Shown piece after piece: positions 54,808 to 63,963 of a stretch of 64,000 nt of DNA. Origin of the DNA: Streptomyces aquilus (GTDB lineage: Bacteria; Actinomycetota; Actinomycetes; Streptomycetales; Streptomycetaceae); NCBI RefSeq assembly GCF_003955715.1, contig NZ_CP034463.1, positions 1,798,001 to 1,862,000 on the forward strand, written 5' to 3'. The notes under the pieces are model-generated. The model was given only the letters and a program-made list of their open reading frames with translations. It was not told where the DNA came from and searched no databases. Position 1 is the stretch's first letter, and each line of letters opens with the position of its first letter. Both the position numbers and the translations under genes were made by a program.

Positions 54808-56637
54808 ATGCCTTCAGGACCATCGACATCGGGAGTGGGCCGGGTCATCGCCGGCCGCTATCTGCTGCTGAACCAGCTCGGCAGCGGCGGCATGGGCCAT
54901 GTGTGGCTCGCCCACGACCAGAGACTCGCCTGCGAGGTCGCGCTCAAGGAGATCGTCTTCCGGGACCCGTCCGAGGCCGGTCACGAGCGGGAGGCCCGGG
55001 TCGCGCGGGCTCGCGCGGAGGCCCGGCACGCGGCCGGGCTGCGCGGTCATCCGCATGTGGTGACCGTGCACGACGTGCTGGAGCACGACGGGCTGCCCTG
55101 GATCGTCATGGAGTACGTGCCGGGCGCGGTCGACCTGCGTGAGCTGATCGCCCGGCGCGGCCCGCTGGCGCCCGCCGAGTGCGCCCGCATCGGGCTCGCC
55201 GTCCTCGACGCGCTGACCGCAGGCCACGAGCGGGGCGTCATGCACCGGGACGTGAAACCGGCGAACATCCTGCTCGCGCCGGACCGCGGCGGGGCGCCGT
55301 ACGGCCGCGTCCTGCTCACCGACTACGGCATCTCGGTGCAGCCGGACGCCGGGGAGACGCGGTACACGCTGACGTCGGTGCTGGTCGGTACGGCCGGTTA
55401 TCTGGCGCCGGAGCGGGCCACGGGCGGCTCGCCCACGCCGGCCGCCGACCTGTTCTCGCTGGGGTGCACGCTCTACCACGCGGTGGAGGGATGCGGTCCC
55501 TTCGAGCGCGACTCGCACTTCGCGGAGATCAGCGCGGTGGTGACGGAGGAGCCGCGGCCACCGGTGCGGGCGGGCGCCCTGGCCCCCGTACTGGCGGCGA
55601 TGCTGGTCAAGGAGCCGGAGCTGCGGATCTCCGCCGCGCAGACGGAGACGGCGCTGTCGCAGATCGTCACGCCGCAGGCCGATCCGTTCACCCGGACCCA
55701 GACCGACCTGGGCTCACAGCCGCCGTGGGCGCAGCCGGCGCCGCCACCGCCCAGTCCGCCGGCAGCGCCTCCGCTGGTCACCAGTGGTGGCGGGAGTCGG
55801 CGCCGTACCCGTCCGCGGGCCCTGCACTCGGCCCTCGCCGGTCTGCTGGGCCTTGCGCTCGCCGGGGGCGGGGTCTGGTACGCCGTGGCGCAGCAGCCGC
55901 CCGGGGGCGGTGGTGGCGACGCGACGGCATCGCCGTACGGGACGGACGTCGGGCTCGGCAGAGCCCTGCGCGACGGTGACTGTGTGACCGTGGACTGGCC
56001 GGGCGGGGTGCCCTTCCAGGGGACGCCGCAGGTGGCGCTGGACGCGCAGTGCGGCGGGCCGCCGGACGGGCAGGTGATGGCCTTCGTCGCCGCCGCGTCG
56101 GCGGCCGAGGCGCGGGATCGGGGTCCGGCGCGCTGCGAGGAGGTGACCCAGGAGATCCGCGGGAAGCTGGCCGATGTGCGCGGTCTCGCCCTCGTACCGA
56201 CCGCGCAGGGGTTCACGGCCTCGGGACGCCGTACGGCATGTCTGGTGGTGGGCGCGCACGGGCCGGTGTACGGGCCGCTCGGCGGGCACCGGAAGCCGGG
56301 GACGAAGTTCCTCGACGTGTCGTCCATGCAGAAGCGGGACTGTCTGGAGGTGCGGTCCAACCGGGACGCGCGGCTGGTGTCCTGTGCGGGGCCGCACGAC
56401 GAGGAGGTCCTCGGGTTCACCCGACTGGCCCAGGACGTGACGCTGGAGGAGGCCGGCGCCGAGGCGGCGGACCTGGCCTGCGGCAAGGATGTGGCGCCGG
56501 GCGAGTACGGGTTCGATCCGTCGGTGTACCGGGCGGGGTCCTGGACGAGCGAGGGCCCGTGGAAGGCGGGCACGCATTTCGTCGTCTGCACCGTCAGGAA
56601 GCAGAACGGGGGCACCATGGAGGGGGACGGATCCTGA
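54808..56637 (+). CDS. Membrane serine/threonine protein kinase
   Basis: The 609-residue protein has a Hanks-type kinase domain: P-loop GSGGMG (25-30), Lys47 in VALKEI, HRDVKPANIL with Asp148, and a metal loop reading DYG (172-174) instead of DFG. A Pro-rich linker, one membrane helix at about 340-362 and an extracytoplasmic domain with paired cysteines follow. The outer domain resembles septum-formation-type modules. It lies directly after the PASTA-like lipoprotein gene. Confidence 0.9.
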   Translation: MPSGPSTSGVGRVIAGRYLLLNQLGSGGMGHVWLAHDQRLACEVALKEIVFRDPSEAGHEREARVARARAEARHAAGLRGHPHVVTVHDVLEHDGLPWIVMEYVPGAVDLRELIARRGPLAPAECARIGLAVLDALTAGHERGVMHRDVKPANILLAPDRGGAPYGRVLLTDYGISVQPDAGETRYTLTSVLVGTAGYLAPERATGGSPTPAADLFSLGCTLYHAVEGCGPFERDSHFAEISAVVTEEPRPPVRAGALAPVLAAMLVKEPELRISAAQTETALSQIVTPQADPFTRTQTDLGSQPPWAQPAPPPPSPPAAPPLVTSGGGSRRRTRPRALHSALAGLLGLALAGGGVWYAVAQQPPGGGGGDATASPYGTDVGLGRALRDGDCVTVDWPGGVPFQGTPQVALDAQCGGPPDGQVMAFVAAASAAEARDRGPARCEEVTQEIRGKLADVRGLALVPTAQGFTASGRRTACLVVGAHGPVYGPLGGHRKPGTKFLDVSSMQKRDCLEVRSNRDARLVSCAGPHDEEVLGFTRLAQDVTLEEAGAEAADLACGKDVAPGEYGFDPSVYRAGSWTSEGPWKAGTHFVVCTVRKQNGGTMEGDGS

Positions 56638-56660
56638 GGAATCCCGAGGAGGGTGTCGCG

Positions 56661-56831
56661 ATGCCCGGTTCCACGGACGGCTCGACCAGAACGATGGGGG
56701 TGCTCACCGTCGGCGGACTCGTCGTGGTGACCGCCTACACGGTGGCGCTCGGCAGCAACGGCTGGCTGTGGTTCGGCTGGGTCGTGCTGGGACTGATCAC
56801 GCTCGGGATGGTCGTCACCCGCAGTACCTGA
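56661..56831 (+). CDS. Small two-helix membrane protein after the kinase
   Basis: A 56-residue protein with two hydrophobic segments (MGVLTVGGLVVVTAYTVAL and WLWFGWVVLGLITLGMVVT). GAGGAGGG lies nine bases before the ATG. It follows the kinase by 23 bp and is convergent with the sensor kinase gene. Function unknown. Confidence 0.7.
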   Translation: MPGSTDGSTRTMGVLTVGGLVVVTAYTVALGSNGWLWFGWVVLGLITLGMVVTRST

Positions 56832-56844
56832 GCCCGGCCGACGC

Positions 56845-58026
56845 CTAGTGGACGCCCGGCTGGTACTTCGGCAGCCGGGCGGTGATCCTCATGCCGGCGC
56901 CGACGGCGGTCTCGATGACGAGGCCGTGGTCGTCGCCGTACACCTGGCGCAGCCGGTCGTCGACGTTGGACAGCCCGATGCCGCCCGAGGGGCTGACCTC
57001 GCCGGCGAGGATGCGGCGCAGTACGGAGGGGTCCATTCCCGCGCCGTCGTCCTCGATGACGACGAGGGCTTCGGCGCCCGCGTCCTGTGCCGTGATCTGG
57101 ATGTGGCATTTGTCCGTCTTGCCTTCCAGGCCGTGCTTGACGGCGTTCTCCACGAGCGGCTGGAGGCACAGGAAGGGCAGCGTGACCGGCAGTACCTCGG
57201 GGGCGATCTGCAGGGTGACGGAGAGGCGGTCGCCGAAGCGGGCTCTCACCAGCGCCAAGTAGTGGTCGATGGCGTGGAGTTCGTCGGCGAGGGTGGTGAA
57301 GTCGCCGTGCCGGCGGAAGCTGTAGCGGGTGAAGTCGGCGAACTCCAGGAGCAGTTCGCGGGCGCGCTCGGGGTCGGTGCGGACGAACGACGCGATGACC
57401 GCGAGGGAGTTGAAGATGAAGTGCGGGGAGATCTGGGCGCGCAGGGCCTTGATCTCGGCCTCGATGAGGCGGGTGCGGGACCGGTCGAGGTCGGCGAGTT
57501 CCAGCTGGACGGAGACCCAGCGGGCGACCTCTCCAGCGGCCCGCACCAGCACGGCCGACTCGCGGGGCGCACAGGCCACGAGGGCGCCGTGGACCCGGTC
57601 GTCGACGGTGAGCGGGGCGACCACCGCCCAGCTCACGGTGCAGTCGAGGGCGTCGCAGGTCAGCGGGAAGGCCTCGCCGCGGCCGGTCTCCAGCGGCCCG
57701 GCGAGGCGTTTCATGATCTCGTCGCGGTGATGGCCGCCGACGCCGTCCCAGACGAGGACCCGCTCCTGGTCGGTCAGGCACAGGGCGTCCGTGCCGAGCA
57801 ACGTCCGTAGCCTGCGGGCCGACTTGCGGGCCGTCTCCTCCGTCAGTCCCGCGCGCAGCGGCGGCGCGGCGAGGGACGCGGTGTGCAGGGTCTCGAAGGT
57901 GGCGTGCTCGACGGGCGTGCCGAGGCCGCCGAGGTTCTCGGAGCGCGCGGTACGGCGGCCGAGCCAGAAGCCGGCGGCGAGCAGGGGCAGGATCGCCACG
58001 CACAGCCCGGCGAGGAATCCGCTCAT
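56845..58026 (-). CDS. LytS-type sensor histidine kinase
   Basis: The 393-residue protein has one N-terminal helix (GFLAGLCVAILPLLAAGFWL), a GAF-like region, the His_kinase motif ALRAQISPHFIFNSLAV with His202, and the ATPase box PLVENAVKHGLE and DDGAGMDPSVL. This is the LytS/YpdA class with a single anchoring helix. It is the last gene of a four-gene operon with a symporter and a LytTR regulator. GGGGAGGCGGGG precedes the ATG. Confidence 0.9.
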   Translation of the reverse strand: MSGFLAGLCVAILPLLAAGFWLGRRTARSENLGGLGTPVEHATFETLHTASLAAPPLRAGLTEETARKSARRLRTLLGTDALCLTDQERVLVWDGVGGHHRDEIMKRLAGPLETGRGEAFPLTCDALDCTVSWAVVAPLTVDDRVHGALVACAPRESAVLVRAAGEVARWVSVQLELADLDRSRTRLIEAEIKALRAQISPHFIFNSLAVIASFVRTDPERARELLLEFADFTRYSFRRHGDFTTLADELHAIDHYLALVRARFGDRLSVTLQIAPEVLPVTLPFLCLQPLVENAVKHGLEGKTDKCHIQITAQDAGAEALVVIEDDGAGMDPSVLRRILAGEVSPSGGIGLSNVDDRLRQVYGDDHGLVIETAVGAGMRITARLPKYQPGVH

Positions 58027-58060
58027 CGCCCCGCCTCCCCGGTGTGCTCGCGGCATGCGC

Positions 58061-59773
58061 TCATGCCTTCACCTCCGTCCGCAGCTCCTCCGGCAGATGG
58101 AACCGGGCCAGGATCGCCGCCGTCCCGGCCGGGACCTTGCCGGGGGTCGCCAGGGACACCAGCACCATGGTGAGGAACCCCAGCGGCACCGACCAGAGGG
58201 CCGGCCAGGCGAGCAGGGCGCGCACCGCGCCGGAACCGGGGAATCCGGCCATGGTCGCCGCGACCGCCACCAGCGCGGAGCCGCCGCCGATCAGCATCCC
58301 GGCCGCCGCGCCCGGCGGGGTGAGCCGCCGCCACCAGATGCCGAGCACGAGCAGCGGGCAGAAGGAGGAGGCGGACACGGCGAACGCCAGGCCCACCGCG
58401 TCGGCGACCGGCAACCCGCCGACCAGGGCGCTCGCCGCCAGCGGTACGGCCATGGCGATGACCGTGCCGAGGCGGAAGTGCCGCACGCCCCGCGACGGCA
58501 GCACGTCCTGGGTGAGCACGCCCGCGACGGCCATGGTCAGCCCGGAGGCGGTGGAGAGGAACGCGGCGAAGGCACCTCCGGCGACCAGCGCGCCGAGCAG
58601 GTCGCCGCCGAGGCCGCCGATCACCCGGTCCGGCAGCAGCAGGACGGCGGCGTCCGCGTCCCCGGTGAGGGTGAGCTCGGGGGCGTAGAGGCGGCCGAGG
58701 GCGCCGTAGACGGGCGGCAGCAGGTAGAAGGCGCCGATCAGGCCCAGTACGGCGACGGTGGTGCGGCGGGCGGCGACGCCGTGCGGGCTGGTGTAGAAGC
58801 GGACGACGACGTGCGGCAGGCCCATGGTGCCGAGGAAGGTCGCGAGGATCAGGCCGTACGTGGCGTACAGCGGGCGTTCGCCGCGGCTCTCGGCCTGGGA
58901 GGGCGACAGGCCGGCGTCGCTGCGGCGGTCGGCCTCGGGGACGGGGTCGCCCGCGGCGAAGGTGAGCAGGGTGCCGGCGTCGATGTGATGGGTGCCGGGG
59001 CCGAGACGGAGCTCGGTGTCCGTGTGAGTGCGGCCGTCCACCGTGCCGTCGACCGTGACGGCCAGCGGGCGGTCGAGCTTCAGGTCGAGGCTGTCGCCGA
59101 CGCGGACCACGCGCTGCTCGCGGAAGGTCGCCGGTTCCTCGAAGGCGTGGCTGGGGGCGCCGTCGCCCTGCCAGGCGAGGATCAGGAAGAGGGCGGGGAC
59201 GAGGAGGGCGGTGAGCTTGAGCCAGTACTGGAAGGCCTGCACGAAGGTGATGCTGCGCATGCCGCCGGCGGCGACGGTGGCGACGACCACGACGGCGACG
59301 ATGATGCCGCCGAGCGAGTCCGGCGCCCCGGTCAGCACCTGCAACGTCAGCCCGGCGCCCTGGAGTTGGGGCAGCAGGTACAGCCAGCCGACCCCGACGA
59401 CGAAGGCCCCCGCCAGTCGCCGTACCGCCTGCGAGGCGAGCCGGGCCTCGGCGAAGTCGGGGAGCGTGTACGCGCCGGAGCGACGCAGCGGGGCGGCGAC
59501 GAAGAGCAGGAGGACCAGGTATCCGGCGGTGTAGCCGACCGGGTACCAGAGCATGTCCGGGCCCTGGACGAGGACGAGTCCGGCGATGCCGAGGAACGAG
59601 GCCGCCGACAGGTACTCGCCGCTGATGGCGGCCGCGTTCAGCCGTGGCCCCACGGTGCGGGAGGCGACGTAGAAGTCGGAGGTGGTGCGGGAGATGCGCA
59701 GGCCGAAGGCGCCGACGAGGACGGTGGCGACGACGACGAGGGCGACCGCCGGAACGGCGTAACTGGAGTTCAT
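58061..59773 (-). CDS. Sodium/solute symporter, cation-acetate (ActP/MctC) type
   Basis: The 570-residue transporter has about thirteen helices and SSS-family motifs (SDFYVASRTVGPRLNAAAISGEYLSAASFLG, in parts; GDLLGALVAGGAFAAFLSTASGL). An extracytoplasmic insert of about 85 residues (around 205-290, THTDTELRLGPGTHHI) lies between two helices, as in some actinobacterial monocarboxylate permeases. Likely uptake of acetate, pyruvate or similar. It overlaps the DUF485 gene by four bases. Confidence 0.9.
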   Translation of the reverse strand: MNSSYAVPAVALVVVATVLVGAFGLRISRTTSDFYVASRTVGPRLNAAAISGEYLSAASFLGIAGLVLVQGPDMLWYPVGYTAGYLVLLLFVAAPLRRSGAYTLPDFAEARLASQAVRRLAGAFVVGVGWLYLLPQLQGAGLTLQVLTGAPDSLGGIIVAVVVVATVAAGGMRSITFVQAFQYWLKLTALLVPALFLILAWQGDGAPSHAFEEPATFREQRVVRVGDSLDLKLDRPLAVTVDGTVDGRTHTDTELRLGPGTHHIDAGTLLTFAAGDPVPEADRRSDAGLSPSQAESRGERPLYATYGLILATFLGTMGLPHVVVRFYTSPHGVAARRTTVAVLGLIGAFYLLPPVYGALGRLYAPELTLTGDADAAVLLLPDRVIGGLGGDLLGALVAGGAFAAFLSTASGLTMAVAGVLTQDVLPSRGVRHFRLGTVIAMAVPLAASALVGGLPVADAVGLAFAVSASSFCPLLVLGIWWRRLTPPGAAAGMLIGGGSALVAVAATMAGFPGSGAVRALLAWPALWSVPLGFLTMVLVSLATPGKVPAGTAAILARFHLPEELRTEVKA

Positions 59774-60132
59774 CGGTCCTCTACGAGCCGCACGAAGTCC
59801 CGCTCGTTGCGTTCCGCGCGCCGCACGTACCAGCGGGCGAGCAGCACCAGCGGGACGTAGACGCCGAAGCCGAGGACCGCCCACTCCAGCCGGCGGGCGT
59901 CGGGCAGCGCGGCGAACAGCAGCGGGAGCGGGCCGATGAGGAGGCCGAGGACGGCGAACACGGTGAGTCCGGCGCGGAGTTGGCTGCGCATGAGGGAGCG
60001 GACGTAGGTGTGGCCGAGGGTGGTCTGTTCGTCGATCTCGGTGCGCGGGCGGTAGTAGCCGGACGCGCGCCGGGTGCGGCGGGGCGGGCCGGTGACGACG
60101 ACCCGGCGTTCGGAGGGGTCCTGGTGCGGCAT
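59770..60132 (-). CDS. DUF485 family small membrane protein
   Basis: The 120-residue protein has two helices (AGLTVFAVLGLLIGPLPLLFA and WAVLGFGVYVPLVLLARWYV) and the DUF485 position next to an ActP-like symporter, as YjcH in E. coli. An accessory role is likely. Its start is one base from the regulator stop and its end overlaps the symporter start. Confidence 0.87.
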   Translation of the reverse strand: MPHQDPSERRVVVTGPPRRTRRASGYYRPRTEIDEQTTLGHTYVRSLMRSQLRAGLTVFAVLGLLIGPLPLLFAALPDARRLEWAVLGFGVYVPLVLLARWYVRRAERNERDFVRLVEDR

Positions 60133-60133
60133 G

Positions 60134-60904
60134 TCAGGTCCTCCGCATCAGCAGGTCGCGCAGTTCGCGGGCGTGGCGCCGGCTGACCTGGAGTTCCTCG
60201 GAGCCGACCAGGACGCTGACCGTGCCGGCGTCGAGGCGGAGTTCGCCGATGTGGCGCAGGGCGACCAGATGGCGGCGGTGGATGCGGACGAAGCCGCGGG
60301 AGCGCCAGCGCTCCTCCAGGGCGGACAGCGGGATGCGGACCAGATGGCTGCCCCTGGTGGTGTGCAGCCGGGCGTAGTCGCCCTGGGCCTCCACATGGGT
60401 GATGTCCTCGACGGAGACGAAGCGGGTCACGCCGCCGAGCTCGACGGGTATGTGGTCGGGGTCGGGTTCGTGCACGGGGATGCGGGGGGCCTGCTCGTCG
60501 GGTTCGGCGGGGCGTCGTACGAGTTCGGCGGCGCGTCGTACGGCCTCGGCGAGCCGTTCCTTGCGGACCGGCTTGAGGACGTAGTCGACGGCCTTGAGGT
60601 CGAAGGCCTGGACGGCGAAGTCCTCGTGGGCGGTGACGAACACGACCAGCGGGGGCTTGGCGAAGCCGGTGAGCAGCCGGGCCAGGTCGAGGCCGTCGAG
60701 GCCGGGCATGTTGATGTCGAGGAAGACGACGTCGATCGCCTCCGGGCCGTCCGGCCCCGACTCCAGCGCGCGGTTGATACGGCGCAGCGCCTCGGTCGCG
60801 TCGCCGGCGCCCGCCGCGCTGCCGATGCGGGGGTCGGCGTTGAGGAGGTAGAGCAGTTCCTCCAGCGAGGGGCGTTCGTCGTCGACAGCCAGGGCGCGCA
60901 GCAT
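60134..60904 (-). CDS. LytTR-family response regulator
   Basis: The 256-residue protein has a receiver domain with phospho-acceptor Asp63 in VFLDINMPG, acidic Asp8-Asp9 and a Lys in DYVLKPV, then a LytTR DNA-binding domain (VEAQGDYARLHT, RSRGFVRIHRRHLVAL). It pairs with the LytS-type kinase at the far end of the operon and probably controls the symporter genes between them. It is divergent from the Lrp gene. Confidence 0.92.
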   Translation of the reverse strand: MLRALAVDDERPSLEELLYLLNADPRIGSAAGAGDATEALRRINRALESGPDGPEAIDVVFLDINMPGLDGLDLARLLTGFAKPPLVVFVTAHEDFAVQAFDLKAVDYVLKPVRKERLAEAVRRAAELVRRPAEPDEQAPRIPVHEPDPDHIPVELGGVTRFVSVEDITHVEAQGDYARLHTTRGSHLVRIPLSALEERWRSRGFVRIHRRHLVALRHIGELRLDAGTVSVLVGSEELQVSRRHARELRDLLMRRT

Positions 60905-60982
60905 GAACCCGGAGTGTAGGAGTAATTCGTACGTCTGGACATGTGCCGAGGCGTGGACGTTCCCGCTGGGTATCGTGCCGCC

Positions 60983-61492
60983 ATGAACAGCAGGCCCCCC
61001 GCGTTCGACGCACTCGACCGGAAGATCATCAGCGCGCTGATGGCGAACGCCCGGACGTCCTTCGCGGAGATCGGCGCCGCGATCGGACTGTCCTCCACGG
61101 CCGTCAAACGGCGGGTCGACCGGCTCCGGGAGACCGGGGTCATCACCGGGTTCACGGCGACCGTGCAGCCGTCCGCGCTGGGCTGGCGCACCGAGGCGTA
61201 CGTCGAGGTGTACTGCGAGGGCGCGGCCCCGCCGCGGCGGCTCGCGGAGGTGGTGCGCAACCATCCGGAGATCACGGCGGCGATGACGGTGACCGGGGGC
61301 GCGGACGCGCTGCTGCATGTGCGGGCGCGGGACGTGGAGCACTTCGAGGAGGTGCTGGAACGCATCCGCGTGGAGCCCTTCATCCGCAAGACGATCAGCG
61401 TGATGGTGCTGTCCCATCTGCTCCCGGAGAGCCCCGAGGCGGGCGCCACCCAGCCGGCTCCCGCACCCTCACCCTCGTCCTCACCCGAATAA
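60983..61492 (+). CDS. Lrp/AsnC family transcriptional regulator
   Basis: The 169-residue regulator has an AsnC helix-turn-helix (LDRKIISALMANARTSFAEIG, LSSTAVKRRVDRLRETGVI) and a RAM ligand-binding domain (TEAYVEVYCEG, MTVTGGADALLHVRARD). The C terminus has a Pro/Ser tail. It is upstream of arginine/ornithine genes and probably regulates them in response to an amino acid. Confidence 0.92.
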   Translation: MNSRPPAFDALDRKIISALMANARTSFAEIGAAIGLSSTAVKRRVDRLRETGVITGFTATVQPSALGWRTEAYVEVYCEGAAPPRRLAEVVRNHPEITAAMTVTGGADALLHVRARDVEHFEEVLERIRVEPFIRKTISVMVLSHLLPESPEAGATQPAPAPSPSSSPE

Positions 61493-61503
61493 ACATCCGA
61501 GCA

Positions 61504-61570
61504 CGCAGCGAAGCTGCGCGCTCACGGTCGAAGACGCAGCATTCCTGCGCAGACACGCAATTCTCGTTGC
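61504..61570. promoter_or_regulatory. Phased palindromes before the arginine/ornithine operon, probable Lrp sites
   Basis: CGCAGC-GAA-GCTGCG (61504-61518), CGCAG-CATTC-CTGCG (61535-61549) and GCAA-TTCTCG-TTGC (61557-61570) are three dyads whose centres are about 31 and 21.5 bp apart, near three and two helical turns. They fill the gap between lrp and its downstream operon. The first might also serve as the lrp terminator. Confidence 0.6.
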
Positions 61571-61645
61571 TTGTCGGGTGTGACCGTCACTTCCTACCTT
61601 GGTGTCAACCCCAGTCGACACCGCAGGAAGCGGAGGAACCCCTCT

Positions 61646-62470
61646 GTGTCCGACTCCCGTGTGCCGCGCCGACGGCGATTCCTCGTCTGCGAACCCAGAC
61701 ATTTCGCCGTGCAGTACGCGATCAATCCCTGGATGCAACCCGATGTCCGCGTCGACGTGGACCTGGCCCGGGAACAGTGGCAGGCGCTGATCGGCGCCTA
61801 CCGGGCCCACGGCCACACCGTCGACAGCGTGGAGCCGGCCCCCGGTCTCCCGGACATGGTCTTCGCGGCGAACTCGGCGGTCGTCGTGGACGGCCGCGTC
61901 TTCGGCTCCCTCTTCCACGCGCCCGAGCGGCGCCCCGAGTCCACGCACTACGACACCTGGTTCAAGGCGGCCGGCTTCGACGTCCACCGCCCCGAGTCGG
62001 TCTGCGAGGGCGAGGGCGATCTGGTCTGGACGGGCCGGTACATGCTGGCCGGCACCGGATTCCGTACCACCCGGGAGGCGCACCGCGAGGTGCAGGAGTT
62101 CTTCGGGCACCCGGTGATCAGCCTGACGCTGGTGGACCCGCGCTTCTACCACCTGGACACCGCGCTGTTCGTCCTCGACGACTCCGCCGAGGGCAACAAC
62201 ATCTCCTACTACCCGGAGGCGTTCTCGCCGGGCAGCCGGGAGGTGCTGGCGCGCCTGTTCCCGAACGCGGTGCTGGCCACCCTGGACGACGCGCTGGCCT
62301 TCGGTCTGAACTCCGTGTCCGACGGCCGGAACGTCTTCATCGCGCCCCAGGCCGAGTCCCTGTCCGCCGCCCTCGCCGACCGCGGCTATGTCCCCGTGCC
62401 CGTCGACCTGTCCGAGTTCCGCAAGGCAGGCGGCGGCATCAAGTGCTGCACTCAGGAGATCCGTTCATGA
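61646..62470 (+). CDS. Arginine deiminase/dimethylargininase (DDAH) family enzyme
   Basis: The 274-residue protein has the guanidine-group-modifying fold: LPDMVFAANSAVV, EGEGDLVWTGRYML, DPRFYHLDTALFVLD (catalytic His) and GGGIKCCTQEIR with the nucleophilic Cys at 267 or 268. It should release citrulline or ornithine-type products from arginine or methylarginine. GTG start with GGAGG upstream; it overlaps rocD by four bases. Confidence 0.88.
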   Translation: MSDSRVPRRRRFLVCEPRHFAVQYAINPWMQPDVRVDVDLAREQWQALIGAYRAHGHTVDSVEPAPGLPDMVFAANSAVVVDGRVFGSLFHAPERRPESTHYDTWFKAAGFDVHRPESVCEGEGDLVWTGRYMLAGTGFRTTREAHREVQEFFGHPVISLTLVDPRFYHLDTALFVLDDSAEGNNISYYPEAFSPGSREVLARLFPNAVLATLDDALAFGLNSVSDGRNVFIAPQAESLSAALADRGYVPVPVDLSEFRKAGGGIKCCTQEIRS

Positions 62471-63690
62471 CCGCTCCCGTGACCACGCGCACCTCCGCCG
62501 ACCTGATCCGCGCCGAAGAGCCGGTCCTGGCGCACAACTACCACCCGCTTCCGGTGGTCGTCGCCCGCGCCGAGGGCACCTGGGTCGAGGACGTCGAGGG
62601 CCGCCGCTACCTGGACATGCTGGCGGGGTACTCGGCCCTCAACTTCGGCCACCGCCATCCGGCCCTGATCGAGGCCGCCCACCGCCAGCTGGACCGCCTC
62701 ACCCTCACCTCCCGCGCCTTCCACAACGACAAGCTGGCCGAATTCGCCGAGCGGCTGGCCGAGTTGACCGGCCTGGACATGGTGCTGCCGATGAACACGG
62801 GCGCCGAGGCGGTCGAGTCCGGCATCAAGGTGGCCCGCAAATGGGCGTACGACGTGAAGGGCGTCCCGGCCGACCGGGCGACGATCGTCGTCGCGGCGGA
62901 GAACTTCCACGGCCGTACGACGACGATCGTGTCGTTCTCCACGGACGAGACGGCGAGGGCGGGCTTCGGCCCCTTCACGCCGGGCTTCCGGATCGTGCCC
63001 TACAACGACCTCGCGGCCCTGGAAGCGGCGGTCGACGAGACGACGGCCGCGGTGCTGCTGGAGCCGATCCAGGGCGAGGCCGGCGTGATGATCCCCGACG
63101 ACGGCTATCTGACCGGCGTCCGCGAGCTGACCCGCCGCAAGGGCTGCCTCTTCATCGCCGACGAGATCCAGTCGGGCCTCGGCCGCACGGGCCGCACCCT
63201 CGCCGTGGACCACGAGTCGGTCGTGCCGGACGTCCTGCTCCTGGGCAAGGCGCTGGGCGGCGGCATCGTGCCGGTGTCGGCGGTGGTGGCCCGGCGTGAC
63301 GTCCTGAGCGTGCTGCGCCCCGGCGAGCACGGCTCGACGTTCGGCGGCAACCCGCTCGCGGCGGCGGTCGGCACGGCGGTGGTGGAACTCCTGGAGACGG
63401 GCGAATTCCAGCACCGGGCCACCGAGTTGGGCGTGGTCCTGCGCGACGGCCTGACCGAACTGGTCGGCAAGGGCGTCCTCGGCTTCCGCGCGCGGGGCCT
63501 GTGGGCGGGCGTCGACATCGACCCGGCCTTCGGCACCGGCCGCGAGATCGGCGAACGGCTGCTGCGGGAAGGGGTGTTGGTGAAGGACACTCACGGCTCG
63601 ACGATCCGACTGGCACCGCCGCTGACCATCACGGCGGACGAACTCACCGGTGCGCTGGGGGCGTTGGAGAAGGTGCTGACGCGGGACTGA
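62467..63690 (+). CDS. rocD: Ornithine aminotransferase
   Basis: The 407-residue class III aminotransferase has PLP Lys261 in LLGKALGGG, DEIQSGLGRTG and GEAGVMIPDDGYL, typical of ornithine aminotransferase. It makes glutamate semialdehyde from ornithine and 2-oxoglutarate. It is translationally coupled to the arginine-deiminase-family gene, forming an arginine-to-glutamate route under likely Lrp control. Confidence 0.92.
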   Translation: MTAPVTTRTSADLIRAEEPVLAHNYHPLPVVVARAEGTWVEDVEGRRYLDMLAGYSALNFGHRHPALIEAAHRQLDRLTLTSRAFHNDKLAEFAERLAELTGLDMVLPMNTGAEAVESGIKVARKWAYDVKGVPADRATIVVAAENFHGRTTTIVSFSTDETARAGFGPFTPGFRIVPYNDLAALEAAVDETTAAVLLEPIQGEAGVMIPDDGYLTGVRELTRRKGCLFIADEIQSGLGRTGRTLAVDHESVVPDVLLLGKALGGGIVPVSAVVARRDVLSVLRPGEHGSTFGGNPLAAAVGTAVVELLETGEFQHRATELGVVLRDGLTELVGKGVLGFRARGLWAGVDIDPAFGTGREIGERLLREGVLVKDTHGSTIRLAPPLTITADELTGALGALEKVLTRD

Positions 63691-63695
63691 GCTGA

Positions 63696-63729
63696 AGGTG
63701 CGGCTCTCCGGTGACGGAGAGCCGCACCT
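63696..63729. terminator. Perfect 15-bp hairpin terminator after rocD
   Basis: AGGTGCGGCTCTCCG and its exact complement flank a GTGA loop, six bases after the rocD stop. No T run follows. The remaining 230 bp to the next gene show a TACACT -10-like hexamer at about 63880 and a GAGGAG ribosome binding site at about 63951. Confidence 0.9.
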
Positions 63730-63963
63730 CGTCCCGCACAAGACCCCCGCGTCCGCCACTCATGCACGTGTTTCCGTCATCGTGCACTCGATCACGTTGC
63801 CGCCGAACCTCACCCGCACCAGGCTGGGTCCCCCGCGGTCATCCCCACCCGCGCCCCGTTCCCCGCGCTCCCGCATGCACCTACACTGGCACCCCCACGA
63901 CACGCCGGTTGACCTGCTGGAACGCGGCGGTTGAGCCGATATGCCGGAGTGAGGAGCGTCCCC

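Noticed and set aside
63698..63934. Open frame after rocD
   Set aside because: It covers the rocD terminator hairpin, has no ribosome binding site and shows no coding pattern.
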